DNA from: JBDTYT01 sp040005555
GTDB lineage: Bacteria; Actinomycetota; UBA4738; HRBIN12
Assembly (NCBI GenBank): GCA_040005555.1
Contig: JBDTYT010000029.1
Span: forward strand, 1 to 19,193
DNA length: 19,193 bases
Direction: 5' to 3'
Shown here: one piece after another, positions 1 to 7,317 of the stretch
How positions within the stretch are numbered: the stretch's first letter is position 1
Layout of the letters: each line of letters starts with the position of its first letter
The notes under the pieces: model-generated
Told to the model about the DNA's origin: nothing
Database searches by the model: none
Seen by the model: the letters and a program-made list of their open reading frames with translations, nothing else
Made by a program: the position numbers and the translations under genes

Positions 1-1991
1 GGGCAGGTCTCGGAGAACGCCTCCAAGAGTCCACCAGACACGCGCTTGCGCGTCACCTCGAGTAGCCCGAGCGGGCTGATATCGAAGACCTGCGAGCGCG
101 ACTTGTCCTGCGCGAGCGCTTCCTTCAACGTGTCGATGACCTTCTTCTTGTTCTGCTCGAGCAGCATGTCGATGAAGTCGATGATGATCATGCCCCCGAT
201 GTCCCGCAGTCGGAGCTGGCGAGCGACCTCCGCGGATGCCTCGATGTTCGTGTTCACCACCGTCTCCTCGAGGTTCGTCTTACCGACGGACTTGCCCGTG
301 TTCACGTCGATGACCGTCATGGCCTCGGTGCGATCGATCACGAGGTAGCCGCCCGAGGGCAACCAGACCTTGCGGTCCAATCCCTTGTGGATCTGCTCGA
401 CGATGTGAAACTCCTCGAACACCGGGAGCTTCCCCTCATGCAATCGCACCTTCTCGAGGGTGTCCGGCGCGATGTCACGCAGGTAGTCGGTGACGAGGGC
501 GTAGACGCGAGGCGAATCAGTGACGAGTTCGCGGAACTCCTCATCGGTGAACAGGTCACGCACCACCCGCACGGTGAGCTCGGGCTCTTCGTACAAGGTG
601 GCGGGTGCCTTGGCTTTCTTCGAACGCTTCTCGATGTCCTGCCACGTCGCCAGCAGGCGCTGGATGTCCGCGGCGAGCGCCTCCTCCGTGGCACCCTCGG
701 CCGCCGTGCGCACGATCAAGCCGTGGGATTCGGGTTTGAGGCCCTTGTAGATCCCCTTCAGTCGTTTCCGCTCATCCTCAGGGAGCCGCCGGCTGATCCC
801 GGTGACGCTCGAGTTCGGCGCGAGGACCAGGTACCGGCCCGGCAACGAGATCTGCGCGGTGAGGCGGGCGCCTTTGCCGCCGATCGGATCCTTCGTGACC
901 TGGACCAGGACGGACTGACCGTTCTTCAGCACGTGCTCGATCCGCGGCGGTGCGCCCTCCAGGTCCTCGAGGGACCAGTTCACCTCTCCCGCGTACAGGA
1001 CCGCGTTCCGCCCACGGCCGACGTCGACGAACGCAGCCTCCATCCCGGGCAGCACGTTCTGGACACGACCGAGGTAGACGTTGCCGACCATCGACTTCGC
1101 GCCCGCGCGGGTGACGTAGTGCTGGATGAGCTCGCGCTCCTCGAGCACCGCGATCTGGTCGCGCTCTCCGTGTTGGGTGATCACCATGAGCTTGTCGGTC
1201 ACACGTGGCACGTACGGCATCGGCTCGCGGCGCCGTCGCGTTGCCCGGCCGACACGCGAACGCGTGAGCCGTGTGGAGGTCGGGGCACTCTCCTTCTGCT
1301 CCTTCGGCTCTTGAGGCTTGGCTCGTCGTGGCCTGGTTGCCGGCGCTTTCTTCAGCCCGGTCTCCGACGTCTCGACGGATGCATCTGCGGTCGGCGGCTT
1401 CTTGGCGCGCGAGCGTCGGCGGCGACGTTTGGCGGAAGGGCTCGGGGAGCTCGCCTCCGCGTCGCCGCTCACCGCGGCGACGGCGGTTTCGCCGTCGGAC
1501 GGTCCGGTCGTGATCGATCTCGGCTCATCGGTCGACCTCGACTCTTCGCTCGGCGCGCCGTCCGCGTCCGTCGCGGCCGGGCGAGGGCCTCGGCCTCGTC
1601 CACCTCGGCGGCGGCGCGGGCGGGCGCCGGTCGTTGAACCACTCGCCGGGCCTGCTGCCTCGTGATCCGCAGCTTCGGGCTCCGGTGAGGATCGGGCGTG
1701 CGACCGGGTGGAGCTCGCTGCCGAGGTGGTTCGCTGACGAGGCGAGCGAGGGGCTTTGGGCTCGTCGGTCGGGGTATCCGCGGGTTCGCCGGTCACCGAT
1801 CCTTCGGTGGGGCGCGGGGACCCCGAGCCGCGGCTGCGGCCCCGGCCGCCCCGGCGGCTCCGTCGCCGCCGAGGTGCCGTCGTCGATCCGGCCTCCGGCC
1901 CGCCGGTCGTGCTCGAGCCTTCCTCCGGCTCGCCCTGCGTGGGGTCGCTCGCGGGGGCGACGACTGAGCTGGTCTGCGTTTCGTCTGTCAT
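1..1991 (-). CDS. rne: Ribonuclease E/G, 3' end outside the window
   Basis: Endoribonuclease of the RNase E/G family, which cuts single-stranded AU-rich RNA in mRNA decay and rRNA/tRNA processing. From the start at 1991, 663 residues are visible and the frame stays open to the window edge. Residues 1-260 are low-complexity, with basic boxes at about 41-60, 125-137, 188-198 and 250-256. An S1 RNA-binding domain follows at about 302-378. The 5'-sensor-like segment LIVRTA lies near 425-430. The catalytic metal-binding aspartates are D562 (motif IDVNTG) and D605 (motif IIIDFIDM); their spacing of 43 equals that of D303 and D346 in E. coli RNase E. The Zn-link Cys motif begins at the last visible residues (SETCP). 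The chosen ATG has an AAGGGAG ribosome-binding site 8 bases upstream. The frame continues upstream to another ATG at 2201, which would add 70 residues. Family assignment is secure; whether to call it E or G is naming only. Confidence 0.96.
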   Translation of the reverse strand, partial: MTDETQTSSVVAPASDPTQGEPEEGSSTTGGPEAGSTTAPRRRRSRRGGRGRSRGSGSPRPTEGSVTGEPADTPTDEPKAPRSPRQRTTSAASSTRSHARSSPEPEAADHEAAGPASGSTTGARPRRRRGGRGRGPRPAATDADGAPSEESRSTDEPRSITTGPSDGETAVAAVSGDAEASSPSPSAKRRRRRSRAKKPPTADASVETSETGLKKAPATRPRRAKPQEPKEQKESAPTSTRLTRSRVGRATRRRREPMPYVPRVTDKLMVITQHGERDQIAVLEERELIQHYVTRAGAKSMVGNVYLGRVQNVLPGMEAAFVDVGRGRNAVLYAGEVNWSLEDLEGAPPRIEHVLKNGQSVLVQVTKDPIGGKGARLTAQISLPGRYLVLAPNSSVTGISRRLPEDERKRLKGIYKGLKPESHGLIVRTAAEGATEEALAADIQRLLATWQDIEKRSKKAKAPATLYEEPELTVRVVRDLFTDEEFRELVTDSPRVYALVTDYLRDIAPDTLEKVRLHEGKLPVFEEFHIVEQIHKGLDRKVWLPSGGYLVIDRTEAMTVIDVNTGKSVGKTNLEETVVNTNIEASAEVARQLRLRDIGGMIIIDFIDMLLEQNKKKVIDTLKEALAQDKSRSQVFDISPLGLLEVTRKRVSGGLLEAFSETC

Positions 1992-2201
1992 GCGTGCAGC
2001 TCCCTTCTTCGTACCGGGAGCAGCGTTGCCGGTCGCGGAGGTTCGGGATCTGGCGGTGCGGGAGCGGGTGCCGAGCACGACCCCGTCGGGGGCGGCGTCG
2101 ACATCGTCCTGCTCCTCACGCAGGGGCGCGGCCGACCGATCGTCGCCGGGCCCCTGCGGCGCTTCGTCGCGCACGCGAAAACCCTGTTCCTGGGCGGCCA
2201 T
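1992..2201 (-). other. Possible 70-residue N-terminal extension of RNase E
   Basis: In frame with the rne start at 1991, codons run without a stop from an ATG at 2201. They encode an Asp/Glu/Ala-rich, then Arg/Ser/Thr-rich stretch that looks like the disordered N-terminus downstream. Third positions are mostly G or C, as in coding sequence. Against it, the ribosome-binding site for 2201 is weak (GGAG 12 bases upstream), while that for 1991 is good. The frame closes upstream at a TAG (2414-2412), and 2201 is the first ATG in it. Confidence 0.4.
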
Positions 2202-2269
2202 CCGGCCGCGGCACTCCGGGGGATGATCCCCAGGGCCGGCGGGGCCGGGGCCACGCCACTCGTACCTCG

Positions 2270-2297
2270 CCGGGCTGCCCGGGGCCCGATTGGCCCC
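2270..2297 (-). promoter_or_regulatory. GC-rich hairpin cluster in the presumed rne leader
   Basis: Two perfect inverted repeats overlap by two bases. GGGGCC (2281-2286) and GGCCCC (2292-2297) flank a 5-base loop; CCGGGC and GCCCGG (2270-2282) flank one base. They cannot both form fully, so alternative folds are possible. A further repeat, GGGGAT-G-ATCCCC, lies at 2219-2231 beside the weak GGAG preceding the 2201 ATG. There is no T-run, so these do not look like terminators. Confidence 0.4.
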
Positions 2298-2322
2298 GCG
2301 TCCGGCGGGCAAACTTGGAGCA

Positions 2323-2331
2323 AGGATAACA
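2323..2331 (-). promoter_or_regulatory. Candidate extended -10 promoter of rne
   Basis: The minus strand reads TG-T-TATCCT, an extended -10 element (TGnTAnnnT). No good -35 box is seen 16-19 bases upstream, which is usual for extended -10 promoters. Transcription would begin near 2316, giving a leader of about 115 nt to the ATG at 2201 or about 325 nt to the ATG at 1991. Confidence 0.35.
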
Positions 2332-2410
2332 GCGAGCCTCCAGGTCCTCGTGGAACTGACTGCGGAACGGCCCGAAGGGAGTCGTCGGCCGGAGCCCGGA
2401 TGTGCCTGGC

Positions 2411-2430
2411 ACTAGCCCCATGGGCCTAGT
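2411..2430. repeat. Near-palindrome, possible operator
   Basis: Arms ACTAG/CTAGT flank a C/G-rich centre containing CCATGG; one unpaired base breaks perfect symmetry. It lies about 80 bases before the signalling gene and about 80 bases upstream of the presumed rne promoter. This could be a dimeric repressor site or chance; no regulator is identified. Confidence 0.25.
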
Positions 2431-2510
2431 CCGGCGTCGGGACGGGCACGGGGAGGAAACGGACACCCGCCTGATAGACCAGCGAGGGCGCGAGAGGAAG
2501 ACTAGTTCCC

Positions 2511-3692
2511 ATGACCCGGGCGCTCCTACCCCGCCCCGACTTCGGCGACCGTGCCGGGGCGAGCTCTCGGCCGCGCGTCCTCGTCTGTGACGACAACGCG
2601 GGGTTCCGCGAGTCCCTCCTGGTCCTGCTCAGCACGGGCGACATCGAGGTCGTCGGGGAGGTCGCTTCGGGATTCGAAGCCCTGAAGGTCGCCCCCACGA
2701 TCGGTCCGGACGTCGTGCTGATGGATGTGCGCATGCCTGGCATGGACGGGATCGAGGCATGCCGGAGGTTGAAAGCCCTCATGCCGGACGTGGGCGTGGT
2801 CGCGCTGTCCGGCCACGAGGATCAAGACATCGTCCGTGAGATGCTCCTCGCCGGCGCATCGGGGTACGTCCTCAAAGACTCTGATGGCGATGAGATCCTG
2901 CACGCTGTGATGGAGGCCGCCGAAGGTGGCGCCGTGCTGTCCGCCCAGGTGACGCCGAGCGTCATCGAGGATCTCACGGAAAGCCTCGAGCGCGAGCGCC
3001 GACGTACGCGTGAGCTCGAGACCGCGCAAGCCGCGCTGGTCGAACGTTCGGCGCGCCGGCACGAGCTGGTCGCCAGACTGTCGCACGAGCTCCGGACGCC
3101 GGTGACCGTGATCTTGGGGATCGCCCAAACGATGGCCAAGGGTAACGCCACGCCGCAGCAACGGTCCGAGCTGCTCGACCGGCTCGTGTCGAGGTCGTTG
3201 GACCTTGCGAGGCTCGTCGAGCGGTTCGAGCTCACGATCGACGTCGCCCTCACCGAGCAGGTCGACGTCGCGAACGTCGCGCACCAGGTCGCGATGGTGA
3301 GTGATCGCATTCGGGTGGAAGCCGATCACGTCCTGCCGGTGGCGAACCTCAACCCCGCCGCGGCGGCACGCATCCTCGAGGAGCTCGTCGACAACGCGCT
3401 GCGGTTCTCGCCCGACGGGGCGCCGGTTACGATCCGCGTCCGCCTCAGTTTGAGCGCCATCGAGGTCCGGGTGTCGGACCGCGGGAGCGGGATCGGGCCC
3501 GCCGACGCCGAGCGCATCTTCGGACCGCTCGAGCAGCTCGAGGACCTCAACGTGCGCGTTCATCAGGGCGCGGGGATCGGCCTCGCCCTCGCCCGCACCG
3601 CAGCGCGCGCGATGGGCGGCGACGTCGTGCTCGAAACGTCGGCTCCTGGCAGCTCGACGTTCCTGTGGACGATCGCGATCGAGGAGGATTGA
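2511..3692 (+). CDS. Hybrid response regulator-histidine kinase (REC-HisKA-HATPase)
   Basis: Soluble two-component protein of 393 residues, with no membrane segment or signal peptide. A receiver domain occupies about 21-140, with acidic pair D27/D28, phospho-acceptor D72 (LMDVRMPG), S100 and K122 (VLKD). A helical, Arg/Glu-rich linker (about 152-185) leads to a HisKA domain with H192 in SHELRTP. The HATPase domain shows the N-box (ELVDNALRFSP, N295), G1 box (SDRGSGIG, D323) and G2 box (GAGIGLAL, 353-360). All residues needed for phosphotransfer and ATP binding appear present. There is no DNA-binding output, so the kinase is likely the output of the receiver, or both belong to a phosphorelay. 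The ATG has AGAGGAAG upstream. It is alone on its strand, divergent from rne and 11 bp from convergent rodA. Signal and partner are unknown. Confidence 0.9.
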   Translation: MTRALLPRPDFGDRAGASSRPRVLVCDDNAGFRESLLVLLSTGDIEVVGEVASGFEALKVAPTIGPDVVLMDVRMPGMDGIEACRRLKALMPDVGVVALSGHEDQDIVREMLLAGASGYVLKDSDGDEILHAVMEAAEGGAVLSAQVTPSVIEDLTESLERERRRTRELETAQAALVERSARRHELVARLSHELRTPVTVILGIAQTMAKGNATPQQRSELLDRLVSRSLDLARLVERFELTIDVALTEQVDVANVAHQVAMVSDRIRVEADHVLPVANLNPAAAARILEELVDNALRFSPDGAPVTIRVRLSLSAIEVRVSDRGSGIGPADAERIFGPLEQLEDLNVRVHQGAGIGLALARTAARAMGGDVVLETSAPGSSTFLWTIAIEED

Positions 3693-3703
3693 GTCGACGG
3701 GCC

Positions 3704-4843
3704 TTACTTCAAGCGTCGCATGTGGATGTTCAACAGCAGGCCCACCGCGGCGGAGTTCGTGAGAAGAGCGCTGCCCCCGTAGGAGACGAACGGTAACGGG
3801 ATCCCGGTGATCGGCATGATCCCGAGCGTCATGCCGATGTTCACGAACACCTGGATCGCGAGGTACGATCCGATCCCCGCCGCGACGTACGTCCCGAAGG
3901 GATCCTTCGACAAGAGTGCGATGCGAAACGCTCGCCAGATGAGCACTCCGAACAACACGAGCAGCGTGAACGCCCCGGCGAACCCGAACTCCTCCCCCAC
4001 CACCGTGAAGATGAAGTCGGTGTGTTGCTCGGGCACGAAGTCGAGGTTCGTTTGCGTCCCCTGCAGGTACCCGACCCCGAAGAGGCCACCCGACCCGATC
4101 GCGATCTCGGCCTGCTTGCGGTTGTAACCGGAGCGCAGGGGATCGTTCTGCGGATCGAGGAAGCTCGTGAGTCGGTTCACCTGATAGTCCCTCACCAGGC
4201 CCATCTGGAAGGCTCCCAAGATGAGCACCACCGCCGTGAGCGCGAGGATCCCGAGGTAGCGGGCTCGAGCTCCCGCGACCACCAGTACCCCGACGAGGAT
4301 CGTGACCAGCACGATCGATGTCCCCAAGTCCGGCTGCAGGAACACGAGCACGCCCGGAACGGCGGCGATGGCGGTGGCTCGGTATACCTCCTGCAGCGTC
4401 AGATCGCCGCTGCGCAACTCGGACAGGAACGTGGCGAGCATGATGATGAGCGCCAGCTTCGCGATCTCGGAGGGGGCGAACTGGAAGCCGAAGAGCTGGA
4501 ACCATCGCTGCGAGCCCTTCACGCTCGTGCCGAGCGGGCTCCGCACGAGGACGAGCAGGACGAGCGACGCCGCATAGATGAGACCGGCGTACACCTTCAG
4601 GAAGCGGTAGTCGAAGCTCGCGGCGAGCAGGACCATCACCGAGCCGAGCGCCACGAACGTAACCTGCTTCTTCAGGAACGTCCCCGGGTCCAGCCCCACC
4701 GCCGAGAGCGATTGGTGGGTGGCCGAATACACCATGAACAGCCCGACGACGGCCAGGACGAAGACCGCGAAGAGCAGGACCGGATCCAGGTGCCGGATGG
4801 GCCGGCGCTCGGACGGGTAGGTCTTCGTCGCGACGAGATCCAT
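3704..4843 (-). CDS. rodA: Peptidoglycan glycosyltransferase RodA (SEDS family)
   Basis: Polytopic membrane glycosyltransferase that polymerises lipid II for lateral wall growth, paired with PBP2. The 379 residues match the usual RodA length. Signatures seen are the first membrane helix ending GLFMVYSA (34-41), the GSQRW motif (110-114) with FAPSEIAKLAL (122-132), QPDLGTS (170-176), the loop RLTSFLDP..DP (224-235), HTDFIF (274-279, with the acidic residue D276, which I believe is the essential SEDS aspartate), and the C-terminal IPLPFVSYGGSALL (348-361). The ATG at 4843 overlaps the mrdA stop by one base (TGATG), with GGGGA upstream, so translation is probably coupled to PBP2. A longer open frame reaching 5254 runs antisense-like through mrdA and was not used. 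It is the last gene of the mre operon. Confidence 0.95.
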   Translation of the reverse strand: MDLVATKTYPSERRPIRHLDPVLLFAVFVLAVVGLFMVYSATHQSLSAVGLDPGTFLKKQVTFVALGSVMVLLAASFDYRFLKVYAGLIYAASLVLLVLVRSPLGTSVKGSQRWFQLFGFQFAPSEIAKLALIIMLATFLSELRSGDLTLQEVYRATAIAAVPGVLVFLQPDLGTSIVLVTILVGVLVVAGARARYLGILALTAVVLILGAFQMGLVRDYQVNRLTSFLDPQNDPLRSGYNRKQAEIAIGSGGLFGVGYLQGTQTNLDFVPEQHTDFIFTVVGEEFGFAGAFTLLVLFGVLIWRAFRIALLSKDPFGTYVAAGIGSYLAIQVFVNIGMTLGIMPITGIPLPFVSYGGSALLTNSAAVGLLLNIHMRRLK

Positions 4844-6792
4844 CAGTCCGTCCCCGCCACGGTGCCGTACTCTGTGGAGGGCAGCCCGTAGAGCCCCTCG
4901 ATCACGTGCCGCACGATCGGTGCCGCCGTGGTCGAGCCGTGGCCTCCCTGCTCGACGAGGCAGACGACCACGTGCTCCTGGCCGTTCGCCGACGTCATCG
5001 CCGCGAACCACGAGAAGTCCTGCCGGTTGTACACCTGCGCGGTCCCGGTCTTTCCGGCGACCCACACCTGCGAGAAGGGGAACCCTCGGAACGCGAGCGC
5101 CGCCGTGCCGCTGATGGGTACCTGGGCGAGTGCGTTGCGGACGTACGTGATATCGGCTTGCGAGAACGGGAGCTTCTTCCCGCAGCGCGAGGGCGAGCGA
5201 CGGAGCACCTTCCCGCCAGGGGCCAGCACGCGAGCGAGGACGTGCGGCGTGCACATCCGGCCGTTGTTCTCGAGCGCCGAGAACGCCTGCGCCAGCTGGA
5301 GCGGCGTCACGAGGGTGTCGCCTTGTCCGATCGACATGTTCACGAAATCGCCCGGCACCCAGTCACCGAACGGGAACGACTTCGGGTACAACTTGTGGAT
5401 CGCTGCCTTCCACGCCGCGTCGGGAACGCGGCCGGCCTTCTCGAAGGGGAGATCGACGTTCGTGACCCGACCGAACCCCGCCGCCCCGAGGTCGTGCTGC
5501 AAAGGCTCCTTCGGTGGTTGCGAATCGTTGCCGGCGATGCCGTCGGCGTTGGGCGGCGGGTAATAGATCCGCCAGTAGTCGTATCCCATCGGGTAGAAGA
5601 TCGTGTCGCACGAGACCGACAGCGCACGGGCGATGGACATGAACCCGAGGTTCGCGGTCGTCCAGTTGTTGAACACGTGGTGGGTCGGGTCCTCGGGCAC
5701 TTGGTAGGTCGATGGACACGGGTAGGACTGACTCGGCGTCACCAGGCCGCGCGCCAGCGCCGACAGCGCGATCCAAGGCTTGTACGTGGACCCGGGCGGG
5801 TACTGCCCTTGGATCGCGCGGTTGAGCAGCGGGTAGCCGTTCTGCGCACCGAACCTCCGGTTGAACGCCTGCGTGCTGATGCCGTGCGTGAAGGCGGCCG
5901 GGCGGTAGCTCGGGTACGAGGCCATCGCCTCGATCCCGCCGGTCTTCGGGTTCATCACGATCACCGCACCGGCGTTGGCACGCAGGTTGCGTCCCGAGCT
6001 CGTGTCGAAGACCTGGCGGGCGTGCACGATCCCGGCCTTCAGGCTGTCCTCGGCCAGCCGCTGGACGGAATCGTTGATCGTGAGCTGCACGTCGTTCCCG
6101 GGCACGGGCGCCACCGTTCCGAGGATCCCCAGGTTCTCCCCCAGCGAGTTCACCCGGTAGTTCACGTACCCGTGTGTGCCACGTAGATCGTGCTCGTAGA
6201 CGGACTCAACGCCCGATACGCCGACGATGTCCCCGGGCTGGTAATCGGCGAAGGAGGGGTCCTTCAGCTTCTCCGGCGAGATCTGGCCGAGGTATCCGAG
6301 CACGTGAGCCGCGAGCGTCCCCTGCGGGTAGGTGCGCACGGGCGCCTTCAACAAGCCCACCCCCGGGAAGAGGTCGTGGTGCTCCTCGATGTAGTAGACG
6401 ATCCGAGGCGAGACGTCGATCGCGACCGGGATCGGCGAGAACGAGTAGTAGCGCGGGTCGTCCAGACTCCTGCCGAGGCTCCGAGCCGACACCCCGAAGA
6501 GCTTGGACAGACGGAACACCACCTCCTCGAGCTGGTCGCCGGCCGCCTGCCGATTCACGGTGATCTGGAGGCTCTGACGGCTGCCGACCAGCACGTCGCC
6601 GTTCGCGTCGAGGATCCGCCCTCGGGGAGCCGGAACCGGAAGGAGCTGCGTGGCGTTGTTCGAGGCTTGCCGGCGGTTGTCCTCGGCCGCGAGCACCTGC
6701 AGGAACCAGAGTCGGGTGGTGAGCGTGGCGAACATGAACACGACGAGGCCGGCGAGCACCCGCAGCCGCAGTCCGGCTCTCCCCTCGGTCAC
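4843..6792 (-). CDS. mrdA: Penicillin-binding protein 2 (class B transpeptidase)
   Basis: Monofunctional D,D-transpeptidase that crosslinks the glycan made by RodA in the elongation complex. The 649-residue protein has one N-terminal membrane anchor (about 8-30), a dimerisation/pedestal domain (about 55-225, starting at APRGRILDANG) and a C-terminal transpeptidase domain. The active-site motifs are SxxK at S335-K338 (PPGSTYKP), the second motif S394-C395-D396 (VSCD, in place of SxN as in many PBP2 proteins) and KTGT at 581-584. Start is GTG at 6792, seven bases after the mreD stop, with GGTGAGA as a modest ribosome-binding site. It sits between mreD and rodA, the classic partner order. Extracellular cysteines C514 and C537 could pair, but that is a guess. 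Confidence 0.95.
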   Translation of the reverse strand: MTEGRAGLRLRVLAGLVVFMFATLTTRLWFLQVLAAEDNRRQASNNATQLLPVPAPRGRILDANGDVLVGSRQSLQITVNRQAAGDQLEEVVFRLSKLFGVSARSLGRSLDDPRYYSFSPIPVAIDVSPRIVYYIEEHHDLFPGVGLLKAPVRTYPQGTLAAHVLGYLGQISPEKLKDPSFADYQPGDIVGVSGVESVYEHDLRGTHGYVNYRVNSLGENLGILGTVAPVPGNDVQLTINDSVQRLAEDSLKAGIVHARQVFDTSSGRNLRANAGAVIVMNPKTGGIEAMASYPSYRPAAFTHGISTQAFNRRFGAQNGYPLLNRAIQGQYPPGSTYKPWIALSALARGLVTPSQSYPCPSTYQVPEDPTHHVFNNWTTANLGFMSIARALSVSCDTIFYPMGYDYWRIYYPPPNADGIAGNDSQPPKEPLQHDLGAAGFGRVTNVDLPFEKAGRVPDAAWKAAIHKLYPKSFPFGDWVPGDFVNMSIGQGDTLVTPLQLAQAFSALENNGRMCTPHVLARVLAPGGKVLRRSPSRCGKKLPFSQADITYVRNALAQVPISGTAALAFRGFPFSQVWVAGKTGTAQVYNRQDFSWFAAMTSANGQEHVVVCLVEQGGHGSTTAAPIVRHVIEGLYGLPSTEYGTVAGTD

Positions 6793-6799
6793 GTGGGTC

Positions 6800-7306
6800 T
6801 CACCATCGCATGACCTTGCGCGAGCGGGAGCCCTCGGCGGCGCGGCGCAGCACCGGGTACACGAGCGGCGTGAGGATCGCGTTGTAGACGGCCGAGAGCG
6901 CCGCGACGCGGAAGAGGTAGAGCGTCGTCACGTCGAGCTGTCCGAGCAGGAACGCCACGAGCCCGTAGAACAGCTCACCGAAGAACGTGCCGCCCGCGAC
7001 GAGCAAGACCGGCAACACGGGCGACGGGCTCACGATGTACTGGCGCAACAGTCCCACCGTGTACCCGAGCAGCGTGAGCGTGAGCGCCGTGATGCCTTTC
7101 GGTTGATCGAGCAGGAAATCCTGTGCCATCCCCCCCGCGAATCCGGTCACCGTCCCCGACGCCGGCCCCTCCAAGATCGCGAACGAGATCGTCAGCAGGA
7201 ACATCAGCTCCGGACGCGCGCCGAGCAGCCGCACGTCGGCGAACACGGTCGTCTGCAGCAGCAGCGCAGTCACGATCACGACGGTGAGAAGCAAGGTACG
7301 GCGCAC
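6800..7306 (-). CDS. mreD: Rod shape-determining membrane protein MreD
   Basis: Small integral membrane protein (168 residues) that joins MreC to the elongation complex. Almost the whole length is hydrophobic, with about five membrane segments; a conserved-looking DFLLDQPKGITAL stretch (63-75) and GELFYGL (110-116) fit MreD. The start is GTG at 7306 (MRRTLLL), 11 bases after the mreC stop; the CGGGG upstream is a weak ribosome-binding site, so translational coupling is likely. The C-terminus is basic and ends seven bases before mrdA. MreD sequences are poorly conserved, so the call rests on length, topology and position between mreC and mrdA. Confidence 0.9.
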   Translation of the reverse strand: MRRTLLLTVVIVTALLLQTTVFADVRLLGARPELMFLLTISFAILEGPASGTVTGFAGGMAQDFLLDQPKGITALTLTLLGYTVGLLRQYIVSPSPVLPVLLVAGGTFFGELFYGLVAFLLGQLDVTTLYLFRVAALSAVYNAILTPLVYPVLRRAAEGSRSRKVMRW

Positions 7307-7317
7307 GGGCCCCGAGG

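Larger units (their letters stand above)
1992..2510. other. 519-bp divergent gap between rne and the signalling gene
   Basis: No convincing separate gene is seen here. On the minus strand the rne frame is open from 2411 down through 1991, with high G/C at third positions from 2201, so 1992-2201 may be the true rne N-terminus. The rest holds a candidate rne promoter (2323-2331), GC-rich inverted repeats (2219-2297) and a near-palindrome (2411-2430). Short ORFs on both strands lack recognisable domains. Confidence 0.6.

Noticed and set aside
387..1637. 416-codon plus-strand frame opposite rne
   Set aside because: Shadow of the RNase E gene, whose catalytic residues and S1 domain are on the minus strand.
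2219..2297. Inverted repeats as an intrinsic terminator
   Set aside because: No T-run follows on either strand, and both flanking genes are divergent, so there is nothing to terminate here.
1988..2323. Small minus-strand ORF whose stop overlaps the rne ATG
   Set aside because: The product is Pro/Arg-rich with no domain, and the competing rne frame over the same bases has more coding-like third positions.
2526..4505. 659-codon minus frame across the kinase gene and rodA
   Set aside because: It is out of frame with rodA and opposite the kinase gene, both of which show full sets of family motifs.
4906..6186. 426-codon open frame antisense to mrdA
   Set aside because: Same reasons: low-complexity Arg-rich product opposite an intact PBP2 gene.
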